Shown piece after piece: positions 25,264-34,603 of a DNA stretch of 64,000 bases. A program made the translations under genes and the position numbers. This DNA is from Phycisphaeraceae bacterium D3-23 (GTDB taxonomy: Bacteria; Planctomycetota; Phycisphaerae; Phycisphaerales; Phycisphaeraceae): the NCBI GenBank assembly GCA_039555135.1, contig CP114179.1, positions 3,844,001 to 3,908,000 on the forward strand, written 5' to 3'. Under the pieces are notes generated by a model. It was given only the letters and a program-made list of their open reading frames with translations. It did no database searches and was not told the origin of the DNA. Positions within the stretch are counted from its first letter, which is position 1. Every line of letters begins with the position of its first letter.

Positions 25264-27375
25264 TTAGTTCGTCTTGCACAGCCGCGCCGCGAGCAGGTTC
25301 AGCAGGAGCCCGACATCTGTCACGATGCCGACGGACTCGACGCTGCCGCGGTCGGCGAGCTTGGTGACGACGGCCGGGCTGATATCGACGCACACGAGCT
25401 TGACGCCTGCGGGGGTCATGTTGCCCGTGCCGATCGCGTGGAGCATGGACGAGAGCATCAGGATCATCTCGCAACCCTCGATCGCTCTTGCGTACTCGGC
25501 CTGGGCCTTGATGAGGTCCATCTCGGTGTCGGGCAGCGGGCCGTCATCGCGGATCGACCCGGCCAGGACGTAGTCGACGTTGTGCTTGACGCAGGCGTGC
25601 ATGACGCCGCCGGTGATGACGCCCTGCTCGACGGCGGCTTTGATCGACCCGGCGGCGCGGACCTTGTTGATCGCTTTGAGGTGGTGCTTGTGCCCGCCCG
25701 AGACGCCGACGCCGCGGTCGAGGTCGAGCCCGAGCGAGGTGCCGTAGAGGTGGTGCTCGATGTCGTGGGTCGGCAGGGCGTTGCCGGTGAGCAGGGCCTG
25801 GACGTAGCCGGCCTCGATGAGCTGGGTGAGGTACCTGCCCCCGCCGGTGTGGACGACGACGGGCCCGGCGACGACGGCGATCCGCCCGCCGCGCTCGCGG
25901 ATGCGTTTCATCTCCCAGGCGAGGGTATCGACGGTCTGCTCGACGCGGCGCTCGCTGGAGACGCTCGAGCTCATGAACGAGAAGTCGCCCCCGGAAGCGT
26001 CGCCCTCGCCCTTGCGGACCTGGGGCATGTGGACGCGGAGGCCTTGCGAGCCGCAGACGACCTGGTCGCCGACCTTGACGTCGCGCATGATCGTGCACCG
26101 GGCCGAGGGCTTAGCGTTGGCATGGCTAACGACGAGGACGCCGTCCATGCGTTGGTGCGAGGCGCGGACGAACTGCCCGCCGACACGGACATCGGTCGGG
26201 TAGATCGTGCTCGAGTAAAACCCCTCGGGCACAACGCCGTCCTGGGTCACGCTTTCGAGATGCGCATCGTCCCGATGCTCCAGCAGCATCGCGCCCAGCC
26301 CGGTGAGCTCGTTGACGACGGTATCCAGCAACTCGGCATTGGGCGCGGTGAGCTGGAGGATCGTGCGCGAGTGCTGGTCGCTGCGCTCGGCGACGGTGAA
26401 CGAATCGACCCGGCAGCCCAGCCCGGCGTTGGTCGCGACGTCCATCGCGCGGTTGAGCATGCCATCATCGAGCAGGTGGCCACGCAGCTCCATCTTCGTT
26501 GAGCGGATCGGCGACACGAATGGCCCGCGCTGGTCGGCGTCGGGGCCGAGGTCCTGCTGCAAGAGCAGCGTCAGGCACTTGGCCGCGCCACCCGCGAGGA
26601 GGAACTCGCTCACGCTGCTGACGCGGACGTCGTAGCCCCACCCCCGGAGTTTTTCCTGCAGGGCGCCGCTGGCGTAGCTGGTGATGAGCGTCTTGCCCAG
26701 GCGGACGGTGTTGCAGTTGAAGTGCATCGCGTCGTCGTCGCCGATCTCGATACGGTTTTCTTTGGGGATGCGTCGCTCGATCTCTCGGCGGGAGCGCTCG
26801 TCGAACGCCGGCGCGTAGTACACGAGCTTGTTGTCGGGCAAGGGATAGAAGCAGGTGTCCAGGTGATAGAAGCGCGTGTCGACCAGGCGGAGCGAGACGA
26901 CCTCGACGTTGAAGATGTCGGTGAGGTAGGGGTGGGCCTCGATGCTGGACCGGCAGCCGTAGCCCGCCCAGAGCAGCGGTTGGCCGGGGTGGAAGAGCGC
27001 GTCGCCCTCGCCCTCGAACGCGACGTTGGCGGGCAGCTCAACGATCTCGAAGTCGTTGTCGCCGAACCACTGGTTGAACAGCGGCACCTCGCCGTCACGC
27101 TCGGGGACGAAGAAGTTGGACGGCACGAACTTATCACCCAGCAGCAGCCCGGCGTTCGCGGCGAACACCATGTCGGGCAGCCCCTTGTCCGACCGCACCA
27201 GCTCCACGTCGGCAAACTCGGCCAGGGTGTCGTGCAGCCGCTGCCACTGCGCTTGGGCGACGTCGACATCGACCCGGCCGATCTGGCCCTCCATCCAGGG
27301 GTTGATGACGTACTCCACGCCAAAGTGGTCCGGCGGGCACATCAGCACCCGCGGCTTGGTGGTTCCCGTAGTCAT
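25264..27375 (-). CDS. AgrE/ArgZ-type bifunctional arginine dihydrolase / ornithine cyclodeaminase
   Basis: A 703-residue two-domain protein. Residues 1-275 are a guanidine-group-modifying domain, with EGEGD at 121-125, His171 in YHLDTCFY and the nucleophile Cys267 in GGAAKCLTL. This matches the arginine dihydrolase of cyanobacterial ArgZ/AgrE, which turns arginine into ornithine with release of CO2 and ammonia. Residues 285-703 are the LOR/SDH-type domain that carries ornithine cyclodeaminase activity in AgrE, with a nucleotide-binding GGRIAVVAGPVVVHTGGG. The length equals that known for the cyanobacterial enzyme. The second activity is the less certain one here. Confidence 0.85.
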   Translation of the reverse strand: MTTGTTKPRVLMCPPDHFGVEYVINPWMEGQIGRVDVDVAQAQWQRLHDTLAEFADVELVRSDKGLPDMVFAANAGLLLGDKFVPSNFFVPERDGEVPLFNQWFGDNDFEIVELPANVAFEGEGDALFHPGQPLLWAGYGCRSSIEAHPYLTDIFNVEVVSLRLVDTRFYHLDTCFYPLPDNKLVYYAPAFDERSRREIERRIPKENRIEIGDDDAMHFNCNTVRLGKTLITSYASGALQEKLRGWGYDVRVSSVSEFLLAGGAAKCLTLLLQQDLGPDADQRGPFVSPIRSTKMELRGHLLDDGMLNRAMDVATNAGLGCRVDSFTVAERSDQHSRTILQLTAPNAELLDTVVNELTGLGAMLLEHRDDAHLESVTQDGVVPEGFYSSTIYPTDVRVGGQFVRASHQRMDGVLVVSHANAKPSARCTIMRDVKVGDQVVCGSQGLRVHMPQVRKGEGDASGGDFSFMSSSVSSERRVEQTVDTLAWEMKRIRERGGRIAVVAGPVVVHTGGGRYLTQLIEAGYVQALLTGNALPTHDIEHHLYGTSLGLDLDRGVGVSGGHKHHLKAINKVRAAGSIKAAVEQGVITGGVMHACVKHNVDYVLAGSIRDDGPLPDTEMDLIKAQAEYARAIEGCEMILMLSSMLHAIGTGNMTPAGVKLVCVDISPAVVTKLADRGSVESVGIVTDVGLLLNLLAARLCKTN

Positions 27376-27474
27376 GACACGATTCCGATATGTAGGGACA
27401 ACGCGGCCAGCGGGGAAAGCTCCAGACGGTTTCTACCCGCCGCTCGGATTGCGTGAGAGGATGATAACGGATTC

Positions 27475-27579
27475 GTAAGGTGGGTGGAGCGAGTCCGCGA
27501 GCGGTACCCACCGCGCGCTGCCAACATTCTTGAGTTCCGCGGTGGGTTGCGTTCGCGGACTCACTGCACCCACCCTACA
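27475..27579. repeat. Family A (RAYT-type) repeat, inverted pair
   Basis: Left copy 27475-27515 contains GGTGGGTGGAGCGAGTCCGC; right copy 27537-27579 is its inverted form. Stem arms GGTGGGT and ACCCACC are kept in both. Spacer of about 20 bases. The pair lies in the gap upstream of the AgrE-like gene and of the small secreted protein. Confidence 0.88.
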
Positions 27580-27664
27580 CCCCGATAACCCCATTCCCTC
27601 CATTCCCGGCACGATTTCGCCCGCCCGCCTTGCCCTCACGGCGTTACCCGTCGATAATGCCGGT

Positions 27665-28024
27665 GTGAAGACCGACCGCAAACCTTGCTCCCCGCTGCCC
27701 GCCGCGCTACTGACGCTGGCGGTGGTGGTGTGTCTGGGCGGGGCTGCACAGGCCGGGGCCGTGCCCAACGCACTGCCCGTGCAGCAGCGCCGCGCAGTCA
27801 TCGCCGACCGCGACGGCCTGGGCCAGCTCGTCGCCGCCTTCGCTCAGGCCGCCCGCAAGCTCGGCCAGCACCACGAGACCCAGCCCGCCTTGGCGGGCCA
27901 CACGGCGCACCTGGCCCGCGTCGTGGCCGACCGTACCCGTCTCACGCCATCGACCGAGTCCGCCCCGGCCCCCGCGCCGCTACGGGCCGAGCTCACCCAC
28001 CTCCCCCCGCCCGCGCAGGGCTGA
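27665..28024 (+). CDS. Small secreted protein upstream of secA
   Basis: A 119-residue exported protein. The GTG start begins a classic signal peptide: MKTDRK, a hydrophobic LPAALLTLAVVVCLGGA, and an AQA|G cleavage site. The mature part is helical and Ala/Arg/His-rich, and the tail is Pro-rich, ending LPPPAQG at the stop. I recognise no family. Position, size and signal peptide resemble SecM, the secretion monitor encoded before secA in enterobacteria, but the SecM arrest motif is absent. A PPP three residues from the end could slow ribosomes. Coding composition is good. Confidence 0.6.
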   Translation: MKTDRKPCSPLPAALLTLAVVVCLGGAAQAGAVPNALPVQQRRAVIADRDGLGQLVAAFAQAARKLGQHHETQPALAGHTAHLARVVADRTRLTPSTESAPAPAPLRAELTHLPPPAQG

Positions 28025-28052
28025 CCGCGCCGCGCGACAAGACCACTCCCCC

Positions 28053-28129
28053 GTAGGGTGGGTGGAGCGAGTCCGCGAGCGCAACCCACCAGGCGTGCCA
28101 GTGAACAGTTCACAGTGAATAGTGAACAG
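28053..28129. repeat. Family A unit and family D unit in the secA leader region
   Basis: A single family A copy (28053-28090, GTAGGGTGGGTGGAGCGAG to CAACCCACC) is followed after about ten bases by a family D copy (28099-28129, with GTGAACAGTTCACAGTGAA). Both lie between the small secreted protein and secA. Confidence 0.85.
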
Positions 28130-28249
28130 CCCTGGCTCCCAACCCTGTCCATTCTTCACCGCCACTGATCACATCGCCTCGCGCCGGCTGCGCTACGACC
28201 CCTGCGTCGTGTGCCGCCCGGGCGACGTTCCACCCACGAAAGATTCCCC

Positions 28250-31200
28250 ATGGTCGCCAAGAAAGTCAAAAAAGCATTCACCAAGGTCTTCGGGTCCCAC
28301 AACGACCGGATGATCAAGCGCTACCGTCAGCGTGTCGATGAAATCAACGCGCTCGAGCCCCAGACCCGCAAGCTGACCGACGCCGCACTCAGCGCGAAGA
28401 CCGCCGAGTTCCGCGAGCGCATCGAGCAAGGCGAAGCCGCCAAGCCGATGCTCCCCGAGGTCCTCGCTACCGCGCGTGAGGCGATGGACCGCTTTGTCGG
28501 CATCCGCAACATCTTCAACGACGAGTTCAGCTTCGACCCGTCGAAGCTCCCCGCCGACCTGCAGGGCGTCTACGCCGAGATCAAGCAGCAGGCCGACGCG
28601 CTCGAGCCCAAGGAAGTGCTCGGCGGCGAGCCCGCGCCGGGTTATCTCCAGGTCGAGGTCCCCAACGCGCTCTACGAGGCGGTGCGCGAGATCTACCCCG
28701 AGTCCCGCCCGCCGTTCCGCGCCCGGCCGTTCGATGTGCAGCTCATCGGCGGCATGGTGCTGGGCGAAGGACGCATCGCCGAGATGCGGACCGGCGAGGG
28801 CAAGACCATCGTCGCGCCGCTCGCGTGCTACGTCGCCTGCTGCGAAGGGCTCTCCTGCCACGTCGTCACGGTCAACGACTACCTCGTCCAGCGCGACCGC
28901 GACTGGGTCTTCCCGTTCTACTTCGGGCTCGGGCTCACCGTCGGCGCGATCCACCCCCACCACATGCAGCCGCCCCCGCTCAAGAAGAAGGCCTACGAGT
29001 GCGACGTGCTCTACGCCACCAACAGCGAGCTGGGCTTCGACTACCTCCGCGACAACATGAAGATGACTGTCGAGGAGCAGGTCCAGAAGAAGCGCGACTT
29101 TGTCATCGTCGACGAGGTCGACTCCATCCTTATCGATGAGGCCCGTACGCCGCTGATTATCTCGGGCCCCAAGCACGCCGAGCCGCCGCCCTACGACATG
29201 GCCGACGATGTCGCGCGCCACCTGATCGAGATGCAAAAGCCCTGGCAGCAAGTCGAGGACAAGGTCCGCGCGTGTGAGAAGAAGATGAAGGGGCTCGAGG
29301 GCGACATCCGCAACAGCCGCGACAAGGCCGCGGTGCCTGCGATGAAGCAGACGCTCAAGGACGTCGAGCAGGAGATGTTCAAGCTCGAAGACGAGCGCGA
29401 CCAGCACGTCCAGTACTACGAAGTCGAGATGGAGAAGAAGGCCGCCCACCTCACGCACGAGGGCATCGAAACGGCGCAGAACCGCGCGGGCATCGGGTCG
29501 TTCTACGTCGGCGACAACATGGACATCCCGCACCTGCTCGAGAACGCGCTGCGCGGGCACGTCATCTACAAGAAGGATAAAGACTACGTCGTCCACAACG
29601 GCGAGATCGTCATCGTCGACATCAACACCGGCCGCATGATGATCGGCCGGCAGTGGTCCGACGGGCTCCACCAGGCGATCGAGTGCAAAGAACGCGTCGA
29701 GATCAAGAAGGAAACGCAGACCCTCGCGACCGTCACGATCCAGAACTTCTTCAAGCTCTACAAACGACTCGCGGGCATGACGGGTACGGCCATCACCGAG
29801 GCGACCGAGTTCCACGAGATCTACGGCCTCGACGTCGTCGCCATCCCCACCAACAAACCGATCGCCCGTGAAGACCGCGAAGACCTCATCTTCCTCTCCG
29901 AGAAGGACAAGTGGAGCGGCATCCTCGACGAGATCAAGCGCATGCACGACGTGGGCCGACCCGTCTTGGTCGGCACGACGAGCGTCGAGAACAGCGAGCT
30001 GATCTCGCAGATGCTCAAGCGGAAGTACAACATTAAGCACTCGGTCCTCAACGCGAAGGCCGAGCACGCCGAGCGCGAGGGCAACATCGTCGAAGACGCA
30101 GGCCAGCTGGGCGCGGTGATGATCGCGACGAACATGGCGGGCCGTGGCACGGACATCAAGCTGCGCGCGATCGAGCGCGCCGCACTGGTCAAGCACTGGC
30201 AGTCGCGACACATCCTGCCGTCCCAGGCCAAGCCCGAGCACAGCGATGAAGAGCTGATCGAAGCCGCCTACCGCTACATGGCCGAGCGCCAGCTCGGGAT
30301 GAAACGCAAGGAAACGCTCGACGCGAGCGGCGAGGACATGCGCCTGCGCCTGTGCCAGCACTGGCTGATCGAGAGCGGCGAGGTCTCCGAGAAGAAGGCC
30401 GAGGGGATGTCGCTGGACGAATGCGTCGAGGCCGTCGGGGCGCTCAGCGACTACGACCACCTCCGGCTGGGTATCTACCGGCTGCACGACCTCAAGGTCT
30501 GGGAAAACGCCGAGCACATGGGCGGGCTGCACATCATCGGCACCGAGCGGCACGAGTCACGCCGGATCGACAACCAGCTCCGCGGCCGCGCGGGCCGGCA
30601 GGGCGACCAGGGCGCGTCCCGCTTCTTCCTCGCACTCGAAGACCCGCTGATGAAGATGTTTGCCGGCGAACGCACCCTCGCGATCCTCTCCAAGCTCGGC
30701 ATGAAAGAAGGCGACGCGATCGAGCACGGCATGGTCTCCCGCTCCGTCGAACGCGCCCAGCGCAAGGTCGAACAACGCAACTACGAGGTCCGCAAAAACC
30801 TCCTCGAGTACGACGAGATCATGGAGCACCAGCGCGGTTTCTTCTACGGCGACCGGCAGAATGTCCTCGAAGGCAAGGGCATCGAAGCGATGATCTTCGA
30901 CCACATCGGCGACGCCGTGGGCGATGCGGTGGATAAGTACCTCGACAAAAACTACACCCGCGAGCAGTGCGCCGAGTGGGCCCGCCAGCAGCTCGAAGTC
31001 ACGATCGACCCGGCCCGGCTCTACCTCGACGACCACCGCGAGATGGAGAAGACCATCCGCAGTGCAGGGCTCGACGAGGTCGTCTCGATCGTCGATGTCA
31101 CGCTGGGCGAATACATCTCCACCGAACGCGACGCCGCGCACTGGGACATCGCCGGGCTCGTCGGCTGGGCAAAAACAAAGTTCGACGTCGAGATCGACCC

Positions 31201-32317
31201 CGCCCAGGCCAAGGCCATGAGCGTCCCCGACCTGCGGCGGGCGATCATCGACGGGGCGCAGGACAAGGTCGAGGTGCTGGACCTCTCCGGTGTCGTGAAG
31301 TTCATGGACACGCTGTACGGCGAGAAGGAGTTCGCGCACTGGGCGGAGCTGAAGTTCGAGGTCAAAATCGACCCGGAAAAAGTTGCGGCGCTCAAGGAAG
31401 AGAAGAAGTTCGAGGAGATCGTCGACCTGGTGCTGCGCGAGGCGCGCGAGCTCTACAAGGTGCGCGAGGTCGAGTACCCGATCGAGTTCGCGATGGCGAT
31501 CTTCAGCCAAGGCATGCAGCAGGACCAGGCCTGGGCGCTCAACCAGCTCTATACCTGGGGCAACGGCCGATTCGATCTGGGCTGGACCCCCGATCAGTTC
31601 GCGCAGGAGCTCAACGGCAAGAACGTCGCGGACTGGCTGCGCGAGCAGACGAAGGCGTGGACCGAGCCCGGCGGCAAGCTCGAAGCGCAGGCCAAGGAAA
31701 AGGCGGCCGAGTTACGCAGCGACGACGAAGCGCTCGTCGGCTGGATCAAGGAACGCTTTTCGCGCGACGTGTCTGACGAGGAACTCGACACGATTCAGGA
31801 CCGTGAAGAGCTCATACTCAAGAAGGGCAAGGAGATGTTCCGCGCCGAGCTCACCCGGCTTGAGCGCTACGTGCTGCTGCAGATCCTCGACCAGGCGTGG
31901 AAGGACCACCTCTACGCGATGGACATGTTGCGCGGCTCGATCAACTGGGCGGCCTTGGCCGAGAAGGACCCGCGGACCGAGTACAAGCGGGAGGGCTCCA
32001 AGCTCTTTGGCGAGATGCAGGCCACCGTGCGCGACCGCGTGACCGAGCTCGCGTTCAAGGCCCGTCTGACACCGAACGTTCAGCTCAAGAGCAAATTCGG
32101 CGGCCAGATGACCACGCGCCACCCCGCACCCGCCAGCGCGAACACAGCGCCCCCGGCCCCGGCCGGCTCGCCCCAGCCCGGCGGTCAGCCCGAGCCCGTC
32201 GGCGCAGGAGCGCCCGCGCAGCAGACGACTACGAACCGTGGCGGCGACGACAACCGGCCCGTCAGCCGGAAGCAGCGCCGCGCCTCGGCCGCGCGTAAAC
32301 GGCGGGCCGACAGGTAA
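28250..32317 (+). CDS. secA: Preprotein translocase ATPase SecA, enlarged
   Basis: SecA motor that drives preproteins through SecYEG. At 1,355 residues it is some 450 longer than E. coli SecA. The helicase core is intact: MRTGEGKT (Walker A), DEVDSILIDEARTPLIISG (Walker B), AGMTGTA, TNMAGRGTDIKL and the HIIGTERHESRRIDNQLRGR motif. Extra sequence sits in three places: a coiled-coil-like stretch after IISGP, a segment of about 80 residues before GGLHIIGTERHE, and a long segment in the C-terminal helical scaffold. The end is basic (KQRRASAARKRRADR) and lacks the Cys-rich zinc motif. I start at 28250, giving MVAKKVKKAF. Confidence 0.97.
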   Translation: MVAKKVKKAFTKVFGSHNDRMIKRYRQRVDEINALEPQTRKLTDAALSAKTAEFRERIEQGEAAKPMLPEVLATAREAMDRFVGIRNIFNDEFSFDPSKLPADLQGVYAEIKQQADALEPKEVLGGEPAPGYLQVEVPNALYEAVREIYPESRPPFRARPFDVQLIGGMVLGEGRIAEMRTGEGKTIVAPLACYVACCEGLSCHVVTVNDYLVQRDRDWVFPFYFGLGLTVGAIHPHHMQPPPLKKKAYECDVLYATNSELGFDYLRDNMKMTVEEQVQKKRDFVIVDEVDSILIDEARTPLIISGPKHAEPPPYDMADDVARHLIEMQKPWQQVEDKVRACEKKMKGLEGDIRNSRDKAAVPAMKQTLKDVEQEMFKLEDERDQHVQYYEVEMEKKAAHLTHEGIETAQNRAGIGSFYVGDNMDIPHLLENALRGHVIYKKDKDYVVHNGEIVIVDINTGRMMIGRQWSDGLHQAIECKERVEIKKETQTLATVTIQNFFKLYKRLAGMTGTAITEATEFHEIYGLDVVAIPTNKPIAREDREDLIFLSEKDKWSGILDEIKRMHDVGRPVLVGTTSVENSELISQMLKRKYNIKHSVLNAKAEHAEREGNIVEDAGQLGAVMIATNMAGRGTDIKLRAIERAALVKHWQSRHILPSQAKPEHSDEELIEAAYRYMAERQLGMKRKETLDASGEDMRLRLCQHWLIESGEVSEKKAEGMSLDECVEAVGALSDYDHLRLGIYRLHDLKVWENAEHMGGLHIIGTERHESRRIDNQLRGRAGRQGDQGASRFFLALEDPLMKMFAGERTLAILSKLGMKEGDAIEHGMVSRSVERAQRKVEQRNYEVRKNLLEYDEIMEHQRGFFYGDRQNVLEGKGIEAMIFDHIGDAVGDAVDKYLDKNYTREQCAEWARQQLEVTIDPARLYLDDHREMEKTIRSAGLDEVVSIVDVTLGEYISTERDAAHWDIAGLVGWAKTKFDVEIDPAQAKAMSVPDLRRAIIDGAQDKVEVLDLSGVVKFMDTLYGEKEFAHWAELKFEVKIDPEKVAALKEEKKFEEIVDLVLREARELYKVREVEYPIEFAMAIFSQGMQQDQAWALNQLYTWGNGRFDLGWTPDQFAQELNGKNVADWLREQTKAWTEPGGKLEAQAKEKAAELRSDDEALVGWIKERFSRDVSDEELDTIQDREELILKKGKEMFRAELTRLERYVLLQILDQAWKDHLYAMDMLRGSINWAALAEKDPRTEYKREGSKLFGEMQATVRDRVTELAFKARLTPNVQLKSKFGGQMTTRHPAPASANTAPPAPAGSPQPGGQPEPVGAGAPAQQTTTNRGGDDNRPVSRKQRRASAARKRRADR

Positions 32318-32355
32318 ATGCCTAGCGGTGTGTCAGTTCGTCCGCACAGCGTCTG

Positions 32356-32374
32356 GGTTGTAGGCGTTACAACC
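32356..32374 (+). terminator. Hairpin after secA
   Basis: GGTTGTA pairs with TACAACC around a five-base loop, 39 bases after the stop. There is no T run. Confidence 0.3.
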
Positions 32375-32515
32375 TGCCGGGTGCCACATCGCGAGTCCGC
32401 GAGTTTTGTGCCGCGTCGTTGTTACGGCTATCGGGTGGCGGGACCGTCTTCTCTGTCGGTCTGATGCGCAGGTTTTGCACGCCCGGAATAGCACGCGCCC
32501 GCCCGGCGTTCTACC

Positions 32516-34033
32516 ATGAGCGAGCCCCTCGCTTATAGGAACGCGATGCCCAGACGCACACACCCCCCGGCCCTGATTCCGCGCATCCGTTCGCGCCGCG
32601 GGCTCATCGTCGCGGCCGTACTGCTGCAAGTCGTCGTGTTGGCGTTTGCGTGGGTCGTCGCGTTTCGTCATGTGCGCGGGAAGATCACGCTTGCGGTGCA
32701 GGACTACATCGTCGAGGAAAACGCCGAGTTCGCCGAGATTCTCCAGGACCGCTTGTTGATGGAGTCGAGCCATCCCGGCGAGTTTGAGTCGGACAACTGG
32801 GAGCTCTGGCAGGGCGTCATCGAGCAGGCCGGGGCCGACCTGCCCGGCGGGGGTTTCGCGTGCCTGCTGGATGCAGAAGGCAATATCTTGTGCCACCCCG
32901 ACATCCGTACAGACCAGGGGCTGCGCAATGTCAACCTGCACGGCAAGATCGTCGAGGCGGTCAACAACGAAGGCAAGAACACCCGCATCGATACGGTTGC
33001 GGATGGCGAGACCTACAGCGGCCGCGTCGAGTTTGCGGCTGAGGGGACACACTACGTCGCGACGCAGAAGATCGCAGGGACCGACTACCGCCTGCTTGTG
33101 CACCAGCCCGAGGCGGAGTTGTTTGGTGCGTCGAGTGATATCACCGGGCCGATTGTGTACAGCGGGATCGCCGCGGTCGGCGTCGTTGTGCTCATCGGCG
33201 GGTTCGGGCTGTTCTTCATCGTGCGGAGCTACGACTCGACCTACGCCGAGCTGAATGAGCGATTGGTCGGCAACCTGCAAGTCGCCCGCGAGCTGCAGCA
33301 GGCGACCCTGCCCAAGGCGATGCCGATGCTGCGCGGGTTCGACCTCGCCGCGTGGAACCAGCCCGCCGACGAGACCGGCGGGGATACCTACGACGCGGTC
33401 GCGCTCATGCGTGACGGCCACCGCTATAAGCTCGCCGACACGGACGCCCCCGACGCGGTCCTGCTCTCCCTCGCCGACGCGACGGGCCACGGCATCGGCG
33501 CCGCACTCGCCGCGCATGGCTTCCACACCGCGACGCGCATGGCCGCCGCCCACGCCGATTCGCTGGGCCAGCTCGCGTCCTCCGTCAACGCCCGCCTGCA
33601 CGAGGATTTACCCGACGGCCGATTCGCCACCGGCTGGTTCGGGCTCATCGAGGCCGGCCGCGCGACGATCGCCAGCTACTCCGCCGGGCAAGGCCCGATC
33701 CTCCTCGTCCGCGCCGCCGACCAAAGCGTCCAGCAACTCGACACCGACTCCTGGCCCCTGGGCATCCAGCCGGATGTCGCTTCGGCCGACGCCGCGAAGA
33801 TCACCCTCGAACCCGGTGATGTCCTGCTCGTCAGCACCGACGGGCTCTTCGAGGCCATGAGCCCGGCCGGCGAACAGTACGGCATCGACCGCCTGACCCG
33901 GACCCTTGTAAGCGCTATCGATCAGCCCGCCGCCGACATCCTGAAAACGCTGCGCCACGAACTCGACCGCTTCACCCAGGCCGCCCCCGCCGACGACGAC
34001 CGCACGGCGGTGGTTGTGAAGTTTGTGGGGTGA
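32516..34033 (+). CDS. Membrane-bound PP2C/SpoIIE-type serine phosphatase (RsbU-like) with extracytoplasmic sensor
   Basis: A 505-residue sensor phosphatase. A first membrane helix at about 30-50 and a second at about 205-230 enclose a Cache-like extracytoplasmic domain (FACLLDAEGNILCHPDIR). After a helical linker (NLQVARELQQATLPKAMP, typical of RsbU/SpoIIE proteins) comes the PP2C fold: a metal-binding Asp in ETGGDTYD, then LSLADATGHGIGAALAAHG, and DVLLVSTDGLFEAM. Such enzymes dephosphorylate anti-anti-sigma factors in partner-switching cascades. No STAS or kinase gene is adjacent. Confidence 0.88.
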   Translation: MSEPLAYRNAMPRRTHPPALIPRIRSRRGLIVAAVLLQVVVLAFAWVVAFRHVRGKITLAVQDYIVEENAEFAEILQDRLLMESSHPGEFESDNWELWQGVIEQAGADLPGGGFACLLDAEGNILCHPDIRTDQGLRNVNLHGKIVEAVNNEGKNTRIDTVADGETYSGRVEFAAEGTHYVATQKIAGTDYRLLVHQPEAELFGASSDITGPIVYSGIAAVGVVVLIGGFGLFFIVRSYDSTYAELNERLVGNLQVARELQQATLPKAMPMLRGFDLAAWNQPADETGGDTYDAVALMRDGHRYKLADTDAPDAVLLSLADATGHGIGAALAAHGFHTATRMAAAHADSLGQLASSVNARLHEDLPDGRFATGWFGLIEAGRATIASYSAGQGPILLVRAADQSVQQLDTDSWPLGIQPDVASADAAKITLEPGDVLLVSTDGLFEAMSPAGEQYGIDRLTRTLVSAIDQPAADILKTLRHELDRFTQAAPADDDRTAVVVKFVG

Positions 34034-34053
34034 GGCAGGGTAAGTAGCTGATG

Positions 34054-34545
34054 CTATCCCTGAGTAGTTGCTTCCTTCGAGCCATTGATTGGCCACGACA
34101 AGATCGCGCGATTGTTGCGTCGTCTGCGTAGTTGTAAGCCGACGGCGAGGGGGATGAGCCAGCCGGTGAACAGGAAGCAGATGCTGATGGCTTGGATCGT
34201 GCCCCAGGAGAGCTCGTCCACGAGGCCCGCGCTGAATGCGTATGGCCGTTGCATCCACAACGCCATCAGAACGTACACCACCCAGCCAACAAGCGACATG
34301 ATGTGGATGATGGGGCCGCGTTTGGGTTGTCCCTCGGCCCAGACGCCGGTCTTCGTCAGGTCCGCGCCGCACTCCGGGCAGGTGTTGTGCTCTATGCGGT
34401 AGAGGTTGTAGAAACACTTTCGGCAGCGGATGCCTTCCTTGGGTCGGCGGTCGCGTACGGCCATGAAGAGCCAGACCGTAATCCATACGCAGCCGATGAT
34501 GATCGTCCAGCCGATGAGGGGAAAAATGATCAGGTCGAGTGCCAA
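34054..34545 (-). CDS. Small membrane protein with a zinc-ribbon-like Cys4 motif
   Basis: A 163-residue protein with a hydrophobic N-terminus (about residues 5-28) and then a Cys4 ribbon in CRKCFYNLYRIEHNTCPECG (C-x2-C-x12-C-x2-C). Two further membrane helices lie near 85-98 and 112-135. The ribbon probably binds zinc on the cytoplasmic side. I recognise the layout as common in planctomycetes but know no function. It lies downstream of hemW in the same direction and convergent with the phosphatase. Confidence 0.65.
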   Translation of the reverse strand: MALDLIIFPLIGWTIIIGCVWITVWLFMAVRDRRPKEGIRCRKCFYNLYRIEHNTCPECGADLTKTGVWAEGQPKRGPIIHIMSLVGWVVYVLMALWMQRPYAFSAGLVDELSWGTIQAISICFLFTGWLIPLAVGLQLRRRRNNRAILSWPINGSKEATTQG

Positions 34546-34603
34546 TATGAGTCCAATTGTGCTGGGTAGATCTGTATCGTCAATGCTTATGGCTTCGCCG
34601 AGT

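Noticed and set aside
27475-28129. A CRISPR array suggested by repeated words
   Set aside because: The units are inverted, palindromic and irregularly spaced, with no constant-length spacers and no cas genes.
28193-30553. A 786-codon open frame antisense to secA
   Set aside because: It lies wholly opposite secA, whose motifs are unmistakable. The antisense translation is acidic, Val/Leu/Asp-rich and without domains, as expected from high-GC codon bias.
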